This document shows positions 1-4,894 of a stretch of 10,800 nt of DNA, in pieces. Origin of the DNA: an uncultured Prevotella sp. (GTDB taxonomy: Bacteria > Bacteroidota > Bacteroidia > Bacteroidales > Bacteroidaceae); assembly GCA_900318855.1 (NCBI GenBank), contig ONMG01000256.1, positions 1-10,800 on the forward strand. Direction: 5' to 3'. The translations under genes and the position numbers were made by a program. The notes below the pieces were generated by a model. It was not told the origin of the DNA. It was given only the letters and a program-made list of their open reading frames with translations, and did not search any database. Numbering within the stretch: the first letter of the stretch is position 1; each line of letters starts with the position of its first letter.

Positions 1-452
1 CCCTCGATAGACGGCAGCGAGTCGACTACCTCTGGCACGATGAGCGTGTCGGGTGCGTCGGCGCCCAACTGCTCTTTCCATACGCCGAGCTTCATGTCCT
101 TGGAAGCCTCGATGAGATAGGCGGTCTGAGCAGTGGAGATAATCTTGGCCTCGGGGAAGGCCTTGTGGATGACGTCGAGACCGAAGTAATAGTCAGGGTC
201 GTGGTACGACACGAAGACATACTTCAGATTCTTCTTCATGTCCTTGATTTCCTTCACCACCTGCTCAGCATACTGCTTTTGGAACTGTGCGTCGATGAGC
301 GCGGCGTCCTTCTTGCCATAGACAATGGTGGAGGTCACGGGGAAGATGGCCGACGTTCCGGGATTATAGACTTTCAGGGCCAGTCCCTTGGCTTCGCCGC
401 TGAGGGCAATGACCGTCAGGGCGGCTGACAATGCGATTTTCTTCAGTTGCAT
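1..452 (-). CDS. Exported MBL-fold (metallo-beta-lactamase superfamily) protein, N-terminal part
   Basis: Partial gene: the ATG is at 452 and the frame stays open for 150 codons to the window edge, so the C-terminus is missing. The first 22 or so residues (two lysines, then a hydrophobic stretch ending SGEAKG) look like a Sec signal peptide, predicting a periplasmic or surface location. The following strands (residues 35-55, ending in TIVYGKKDAALIDAQF) and the segment KYVFVSYHDPDYYFGL (78-92) match the start of the MBL fold, where the second segment normally carries the metal-binding HxHxDH motif. Here it reads SYHDPDYYFG, so most histidine ligands are replaced. Hydrolase activity is therefore uncertain and the substrate unknown. 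It is divergent from the AraC-family gene beginning at 591, with a 138-base shared upstream region. An A/G-rich stretch (AAAGGTAAGAG) precedes the ATG. Family assignment is fairly good; function is not assigned. Confidence 0.7.
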   Translation of the reverse strand, partial: MQLKKIALSAALTVIALSGEAKGLALKVYNPGTSAIFPVTSTIVYGKKDAALIDAQFQKQYAEQVVKEIKDMKKNLKYVFVSYHDPDYYFGLDVIHKAFPEAKIISTAQTAYLIEASKDMKLGVWKEQLGADAPDTLIVPEVVDSLPSIE

Positions 453-533
453 ATTCTCTTACCTTTAAACGTTTTACAAACCGCCCCACCCTTGTAGGCG
501 AGGCGTAATTTCTTTATTGAATCTTACCGATTG

Positions 534-541
534 CAAAATTA
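534..541 (-). promoter_or_regulatory. Possible -7 element for the MBL-fold gene
   Basis: On the minus strand this reads TAATTTTG, fitting the Bacteroidetes -7 consensus TAnnTTTG. It lies about 80 bases upstream of the ATG at 452. No TTTG box sits at the usual 19-21-base distance; the nearest is about 25 bases away. It overlaps the divergent promoter region for the regulator. Weak call. Confidence 0.3.
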
Positions 542-547
542 ATGTAT

Positions 548-555
548 TATCTTTG
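548..555 (+). promoter_or_regulatory. -7 element of the araC-family gene promoter
   Basis: TATCTTTG matches the TAnnTTTG consensus exactly. Transcription would begin about 7 bases downstream (near 562). This places the GTG codon at 555 inside the promoter and supports ATG 591 as the start of the regulator gene. A TTG at 531-533 is only 14 bases upstream of the element, closer than the usual spacing, so the -33 box is poor. Confidence 0.5.
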
Positions 556-560
556 TGCCG

Positions 561-572
561 GATTTGCAAATC
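561..572 (+). promoter_or_regulatory. 12-bp perfect palindrome, possible operator
   Basis: GATTTGCAAATC is its own reverse complement. It covers the expected transcription start of the AraC-family gene and lies in the divergent region shared with the MBL-fold gene. A protein bound here would block the + promoter. It is followed by two copies of ACGCCAAA (573-580 and 594-601) 21 bases apart, about two helical turns, which suits an AraC-type dimer. The operator role is inferred from position and symmetry only. Confidence 0.35.
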
Positions 573-590
573 ACGCCAAATAATTCTCAT

Positions 591-1448
591 ATGACGCCAA
601 AAGACCATAAGGACGCGACTGTGACAGCAGAGTATAGCGTTATGAACGAAGAAAAATGCCGTTTCCTGCATCAGGTTGATCAGCTTGACCAAGGCTGTGT
701 CATCATCAGGGTCACGGGACGCGAAGGTGTCGACCTCGCTCCTCACCGCCACCATTGCATTCAGATGGTGGAGACTGTGGCGGGTTCCCTGCACGTGACC
801 GTAGGAGAGCGTGAATACTTCGTGCCCGAGGGTTACAGTTGCTGGATATCCAGCGGCATGACACACGCGCTGACGAGCAACAACCGGAAAATCACCCTGC
901 GGATTTACTATTTTCAGTTGCCACCCCACGAGGCCGAGGCCTTCAAGCCGTTCAGCGTGCTCTATGTCTGTCCTTGGGCACGAACCAACCTCAGCTTCAT
1001 TGCCAAGCGCGGCCCAGTCATCGACAAAAGCGACGCGGGCTTCTACAGCTTCTGCATCTCATTCTTCGAGACCTTCCGCAAGGTGGAGCGCCAGCTCTCC
1101 CTACCCTTGCGCGGCATCAACAGCGAGAGCAGTCCTACTCTTCGTAAGGCCATGGCCTATCTCCACAAGCACCTGGCTTTCAGCATCAAAGCCGACGACG
1201 TAGCACGTGCCGCAGGGGTGTCCACACGCACCCTAAGCCGGCTGTTCAGCGAGTCAGGTACCACGCTCAGTGATTACCTTTGCTACCAGCGTGTCATCCG
1301 CTCACTGGAGCTGATGGCCGACAACACCTTGTCTATCAAACAGATTGCCTACGACACGGGCTTCAGCTCGCCTGCCAACTTCAACCGCGCCTTCAAACAG
1401 GTGACGGGACTGCCACCCAAAGAGATGCGCCTGCGGCATAGGGAATAA
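591..1448 (+). CDS. AraC-family transcriptional regulator (cupin + HTH)
   Basis: A 285-residue cytoplasmic DNA-binding regulator of usual family length. Residues about 45-100 form an AraC-type cupin sensing domain (HRHHCIQMVETVAGSLHV, then FVPEGYSCWISSGMTHAL), which probably binds a small ligand. Residues about 185-282 form the two-helix-turn-helix AraC domain: the first HTH is DDVARAAGVSTRTLSRLF and the second SIKQIAYDTGFSSPANFNRAFK, followed by the family signature TGLPPKEMR. ATG 591 was chosen because an upstream in-frame GTG at 555 lies within the -7 promoter element; an internal ATG at 642 is a less likely alternative. The gene is divergent from the MBL-fold gene and convergent with the truncated araC at 1564. 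The palindrome and direct repeats at its 5' end suggest autoregulation. Its target genes cannot be read from the sequence; the divergent MBL-fold gene is the simplest candidate. Confidence 0.92.
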   Translation: MTPKDHKDATVTAEYSVMNEEKCRFLHQVDQLDQGCVIIRVTGREGVDLAPHRHHCIQMVETVAGSLHVTVGEREYFVPEGYSCWISSGMTHALTSNNRKITLRIYYFQLPPHEAEAFKPFSVLYVCPWARTNLSFIAKRGPVIDKSDAGFYSFCISFFETFRKVERQLSLPLRGINSESSPTLRKAMAYLHKHLAFSIKADDVARAAGVSTRTLSRLFSESGTTLSDYLCYQRVIRSLELMADNTLSIKQIAYDTGFSSPANFNRAFKQVTGLPPKEMRLRHRE

Positions 1449-1492
1449 GGAGGGACTGCTTGCACGGTTCCTATAGCGTTTAGCTTCTACAG

Positions 1493-1520
1493 CTCTATAG
1501 TTTTTATAGTTTCTATAGAG
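1493..1520. terminator. Weak inverted repeat between convergent genes
   Basis: CTCTATAG (1493-1500) and CTATAGAG (1513-1520) form a perfect 8-bp A/T-rich stem with a 12-base loop. It lies between the 3' ends of the two araC-type genes, where a bidirectional terminator would be expected. The stem is weak and no clear T-run follows on either strand. A third CTATAG occurs at 1471-1476. Confidence 0.3.
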
Positions 1521-1563
1521 TCAAGATAAGGTTTGTCTGGGGAGCCATCGGATGCATGTGGCA

Positions 1564-2430
1564 TTAAATCGTTAACTCGTGGTGATGACATCTCGCCCTA
1601 TATTCCTTTGGTGTCAGTCCAATAAGTCTCTTGAACGTACGGTTGAAATAGGGGACATCGCGGAATCCGCATTCGTAAGCAATCTGAGCCACTGGGGCAT
1701 CGCTGTGCTCCAGTCCGCCCTTGACCATGAGGATGCGATAGCCCAAAAGATACTGCATGATGGTCGTTCCCGTGCTGTTCTTAAACAGGGCGCAGAGGCT
1801 GGTGCCGTTCATCCCAACATAATCGGCAAGCTGCCGGATGGTGACCTCTCTCTTGAAATTGCAATGCAGAAAGGCAATGACCTTGTTGACTGTCACCGTC
1901 TTTCTGTCTGCCAGAAAACGACCAAACTGCCGTTTGCCGTCCGACTTCCAGATGAGCACGAGCAAGCGCAAGAGCGCTATCAGTCGCTCACAGTCATCCT
2001 GCTCTGCCATGCGAAGCATAATGTCGCGCATATCCCGGTTGGTGTCCTGGGGCAGGACAATAGATTCTTCCAAGCTGCTGAACCAAAGCGTCATCGCTCT
2101 CATCTCATCCAACTTATCGGAGAGCTCCGGAAGCAGGGAGGGCGGAAACGTGATTGTAATGTTCTCTATCATGCCGTCGGCACTATCGGAAGGCGTGTCG
2201 AATTTCCACTGATGCGGCATCTCGGGCACAACGAGCACGATCTCGCTTTGGCGGAACCGTTCCGTACGGTCGCCAATGGTGGGCCCCTGCAACTGCTCTA
2301 TAAGGATACCGACAGCGTAGAAGAGAAGATTGAGAGCATAGCCCGCAAGATTTACGGAGCCGGCGAGATGACCTATAGCAAGAAGGCTCTCCGGCAACTG
2401 AAGCTCATTGCCCAACTCGGCATCGGCCAT
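1564..2430 (-). CDS. 5'-truncated AraC-family regulator (probable pseudogene)
   Basis: The open frame is 288 residues, but only about residues 52-288 (from 2277 downward) look like a regulator. They start inside the cupin domain (GDRTERFRQSEIVLVVPEMP, then HQW) and run through the linker to an intact C-terminal AraC domain: VTIRQLADYVGMNGTSLCALF as first HTH, VAQIAYECGFRDVPYFNRTFK as second, and the signature GLTPKEYRAR. Residues 1-51 are simply the antisense of the fhs remnant. They replace the first part of the sensing domain, including the usual conserved histidine strand. The gene has therefore lost its own start, promoter and about 40-50 residues. The frame has stayed open, so a product with a working DNA-binding domain is conceivable, but the ATG at 2430 is accidental. 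Most likely a pseudogene from a deletion. It is convergent with the intact regulator at 591-1448. Confidence 0.78.
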   Translation of the reverse strand: MADAELGNELQLPESLLAIGHLAGSVNLAGYALNLLFYAVGILIEQLQGPTIGDRTERFRQSEIVLVVPEMPHQWKFDTPSDSADGMIENITITFPPSLLPELSDKLDEMRAMTLWFSSLEESIVLPQDTNRDMRDIMLRMAEQDDCERLIALLRLLVLIWKSDGKRQFGRFLADRKTVTVNKVIAFLHCNFKREVTIRQLADYVGMNGTSLCALFKNSTGTTIMQYLLGYRILMVKGGLEHSDAPVAQIAYECGFRDVPYFNRTFKRLIGLTPKEYRARCHHHELTI

Positions 2431-2654
2431 TATCCGGTGTGCATAGCAAAGACTCAGTACAGCTTCTCCACCGACGCCAAGGCTACGGCCCCACCGACGG
2501 CTTCAACATGGAGATTGACGACATCGTCATCAACAACGGTGCCAAAATACTCGTCGCCGTGGCAGGCAACATCATGCGCATGCCGGGACTGCCTAAGAAT
2601 CCGCAAGCCAACCATATCGACATCAGAGACGGAAAGATTACGGGCCCCTCTTGA
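2281..2654 (+). pseudogene. fhs: 3' remnant of formate-tetrahydrofolate ligase
   Basis: Only the last ~125 residues of the ~555-residue ligase (ATP + formate + tetrahydrofolate to 10-formyl-THF) remain. Frame 1 from 2281 reads VEEKIESIARKIYGAGEMTY, later LGIGHYPVCIAKTQYSFSTD (to about 2481), a highly characteristic fhs segment. The match continues in frame 3 from about 2481: GYGPTDGFNMEIDDIVINNG, then MRMPGLPKNPQANHIDI and GKITGPS, ending in TGA 2652-2654. One missing base near 2481 (AAGGCTAC where AAGGGCTAC would restore the frame) breaks it. The 5' three quarters are absent; the remnant abuts the truncated minus-strand araC at about 2275-2290. Identification is strong because both frames match consecutive parts of the same family. 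The stretch is untranslatable as a single protein and has no start or promoter, so it is a dead gene. A working fhs copy elsewhere is expected but not visible here. Confidence 0.85.
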
Positions 2655-2681
2655 GCCGCACGGCGGCCTACAAGGTCGCCT

Positions 2682-3317
2682 TTACTTCATGAACTTGCCG
2701 AAAGCATAGAGGATGATGTCCACGGCCTCGTCCTCGGTCAGCGTAGCCACATTGAGCATCAGGTCGTAGTTCCGACTGTCGTAACGGCTTTTCTTGGCAA
2801 ACTTCTTCGTGTAGGTCTCCCGGCTCTCGTCCAGCATCTTGATGGTTCGCAGCGCCTCCTCCTCCGTGATGTCGCGGTTCTTCATCATCCGCTCCACCCG
2901 CTTCTCCAACGTACTCTCTATGAAAATCTTGAAGTTGTTAGGCTCGTCGCGCAGGATGTTGAACGCCGACCGTCCAGCGATGACACAGTTCTCACAGTCG
3001 GCTATGCCCTTGAGGAGCTCCTTCTCCACCTTGTACATGTTCTTGCTGGTGGCAACGGGAGGGAGTTTGCCGAAGCGCTCCTCAATGTTCCGGCCCTCAA
3101 TGTAGGTTTGGCTCAAGTTGAAGAACCAATGGTGCCGCTGCGCCTTCAGCCTCTCAATCTCCTCCACCGAGAGTTCAAATTTCTTCACCAGCTCGTTGAT
3201 GACGGCCTTGTCGTAGAACTTCACACCAAGGCGCTCAGCCAGCTTTCTTCCAATGGTGCGTCCGCCCGAGCCTACTTCACGGTTAATCGAAATAACGTAT
3301 TTACAGGTTGTGTCCAT
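2682..3317 (-). CDS. Cytidylate kinase-like family protein
   Basis: A 211-residue cytoplasmic P-loop kinase of the cytidylate kinase-like family common in Bacteroidetes and Firmicutes. A phosphate-binding loop is near the N-terminus (SINREVGSGGRTIGRKLAERL, 10-30). It is followed by the core strand NCVIAGRSA (110-118), an arginine-rich lid region (LEKRVERMMKNRDITEEEA, 137-155) and SRYDSRNYDLMLN (177-189), a family hallmark. It probably phosphorylates a nucleoside monophosphate or similar, but this family is distinct from true Cmk and its substrate is not established. ATG 3317 was chosen because the sequence immediately upstream holds a near-perfect promoter; extending to 3371 would add an untypical 18-residue tail. 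It lies 83 bases downstream of the GH28 gene on the same strand but has its own promoter, so it is likely a separate unit. Its 3' end is 27 bases from the fhs remnant. Confidence 0.85.
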   Translation of the reverse strand: MDTTCKYVISINREVGSGGRTIGRKLAERLGVKFYDKAVINELVKKFELSVEEIERLKAQRHHWFFNLSQTYIEGRNIEERFGKLPPVATSKNMYKVEKELLKGIADCENCVIAGRSAFNILRDEPNNFKIFIESTLEKRVERMMKNRDITEEEALRTIKMLDESRETYTKKFAKKSRYDSRNYDLMLNVATLTEDEAVDIILYAFGKFMK

Positions 3318-3341
3318 AAGAGGGTGTTTAAGATAACACGA

Positions 3342-3372
3342 CAAATTTACACAAAAAGCCGTAATCCGCAAA
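3342..3372 (-). promoter_or_regulatory. Bacteroidetes-type promoter of the kinase gene
   Basis: Read on the minus strand: TTTG (3372-3369), a 19-base spacer, then TAAATTTG (3349-3342). This matches the primary sigma-factor consensus TTTG-N19-TAnnTTTG exactly. Transcription would begin near 3335, about 18 bases before ATG 3317. The -33 box is part of a small inverted repeat CAAAACTTTTG (3369-3379). Confidence 0.65.
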
Positions 3373-3400
3373 ACTTTTGGTGCTTTTTATGTTCAGGACG

Positions 3401-4861
3401 TTACTTCTTTGTCGTATTACGTGTGAACACCTGAGCAGAGGACTTCTTTCCAGGCTCTGCATATTTCATGCGGGAGAGGCTGAGCCCTTTCACGTCATCG
3501 GCCACTATGCCCACCCGATAGTCGGCCTTTTGCGCTTTCAGCGTGACATTCTTCAGACTTATATCCTCGGCATGCCGAATGTATAATCCCCATGCCGGGA
3601 GTTCCTTGTACTGGGAGTATTCGGGGTAGGACTTGTAGAGTTCGGGCACCTTGTCAAGCTCGTTCAAGCCCACGTTGGCATAGTTGGGATTGCCCCCGCC
3701 AGGAAACAGCAGCGTGATGTTCTCCAGGCGCACGTTATGGACTGGGTTGTCTTTCATACCGATAATCTCCGCCGGCGAAGTGTTGCGCGGATTGCGCTCG
3801 TTGGTGGGTCCCTCGAAGTCGACTCCAAGGTCGGGCTTTCGCGCCGGCACCTCACAAGTAAGATTGTGGATATAGATGTTCTCCATATGGCTGCGACGGC
3901 CTTTGCGGCGTTCTCCGACCACGAGGAACAAGGGATTCCCGGTGTTGACGGCCTGAAGACTGTCCACCTCCACATCCTCTATCCATCCTCCGTCGACGGC
4001 TTCGATGGCAATGGCGGAGCGGAAGGTGTCGTAGACTTTGTTGTTGATGACGCGTATATGCTTGAACCCTCCGAAAGAGGCAGTGCCGAACTTGATGGCA
4101 CTGGCACTCGACCTGACTACATTATTATATATAAGTATGTGCTGGTTCATCGACTGTGAGCTGTGTGACTTGAGGCAGATGCCGTCGTCGGTAGCATCGA
4201 CAAAGCAGTTTCTGATGACCGCGGAGTCGCAGTCCACCACATCCATGCCGTCATTGTTCCAGTAGGCGCGGCTGAGCACGGTGATGCCGTCGACAGTGAG
4301 CTGCCGGCACTGATCGTAAGTCTGAGTCCAGAAAGAAGGGTTCTTCAGCGTTACGTTTCTCACCTGTACGTTCCTACACTCCCGGAAGTAGATGAGCTTA
4401 GCGCGCTCATTGTTCCTTCCGAGCTCCAGTGTGTCCTTAATGATTCCGTTCAGCGCCTGCCCCATGAAGTTGTTGGCCAGCTCTCGGCCCTGCCCATCGA
4501 TGACACCCTTGCCGTCGATGGCGATGTCGTTCGCCTTGTAAGCAAAAATCAGCGCTATCCAACCATACGACTTGTCGTAGTCGTAAGGGTTGACAGAACC
4601 CACCAGCACAGCTCCCTCAGAGAGATACAAGGTGACATTGGACTTCATGTATATCGAACCCGTGAGATATCGGCCCACTCGGAAGATGAGCCTACCGCCG
4701 CCATTCTCACTGATGTAGTCGATGGCCTTTTGTATGGAACGGGTGTTCAGCGTGGTGCCATTCGACGCTATACCGAAGCGTGAGGCGTAGTAGTCCTTGG
4801 CATTTATCGGCAGGCAAAACGAGAACAAGAAGATGGTCAGGATAGCTATTGCTTTGTTCAT
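3401..4861 (-). CDS. Glycoside hydrolase family 28 protein (polygalacturonase/rhamnogalacturonase-like), copy B
   Basis: An exported 486-residue right-handed beta-helix enzyme, last in the pectin operon. A Sec-type signal (1-22, ending INAKDYYA) is followed by the first helix turn with SIQKAIDYISENGGGRLIF (42-60), typical of GH28/pectate-lyase-like proteins. Active-site motifs are WNNDGMDVVDCDS (201-213; catalytic Asp 204, equivalent to the Asp of the NTD motif) and DATDDGICLKSHS (222-234; Asp 225/226). The canonical GHG histidine motif is replaced by SSASAIKFG (251-259), and RIK by a segment containing FRSA near 280. GH28 enzymes cleave galacturonic-acid glycosidic bonds by inversion; the exact pectic substrate here is unknown. 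ATG 4861 was chosen over the GTG at 4882 because it gives a clean signal peptide. It lies 33 bases after the GH106-like stop codon and is clearly paralogous to the 8587-10080 gene along its whole length. Confidence 0.92.
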   Translation of the reverse strand: MNKAIAILTIFLFSFCLPINAKDYYASRFGIASNGTTLNTRSIQKAIDYISENGGGRLIFRVGRYLTGSIYMKSNVTLYLSEGAVLVGSVNPYDYDKSYGWIALIFAYKANDIAIDGKGVIDGQGRELANNFMGQALNGIIKDTLELGRNNERAKLIYFRECRNVQVRNVTLKNPSFWTQTYDQCRQLTVDGITVLSRAYWNNDGMDVVDCDSAVIRNCFVDATDDGICLKSHSSQSMNQHILIYNNVVRSSASAIKFGTASFGGFKHIRVINNKVYDTFRSAIAIEAVDGGWIEDVEVDSLQAVNTGNPLFLVVGERRKGRRSHMENIYIHNLTCEVPARKPDLGVDFEGPTNERNPRNTSPAEIIGMKDNPVHNVRLENITLLFPGGGNPNYANVGLNELDKVPELYKSYPEYSQYKELPAWGLYIRHAEDISLKNVTLKAQKADYRVGIVADDVKGLSLSRMKYAEPGKKSSAQVFTRNTTKK

Positions 4862-4894
4862 TGTGCTAAATGTTTTAATCACTTGTGGAAGTCT

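Noticed and set aside
474..929. Minus-strand open frame opposite the AraC-family gene.
   Set aside because: Shadow of the regulator; no domain signal, and the overlapping + frame has clear cupin residues.
2281..2649. GGGCCCCT occurs at both ends of the fhs remnant (2281-2288 and 2642-2649), resembling a target-site duplication of an insertion.
   Set aside because: Joining the two outer sides does not recreate a believable AraC N-terminus, and the kinase gene starts its 3' end only 33 bases beyond. Independent truncation of two divergent genes explains the data better.
1579..2709. Long plus-strand open frame of 376 codons across the truncated araC.
   Set aside because: Its first two thirds are antisense to a recognisable AraC protein; only the portion from about 2281 to 2481 carries real (fhs) similarity.
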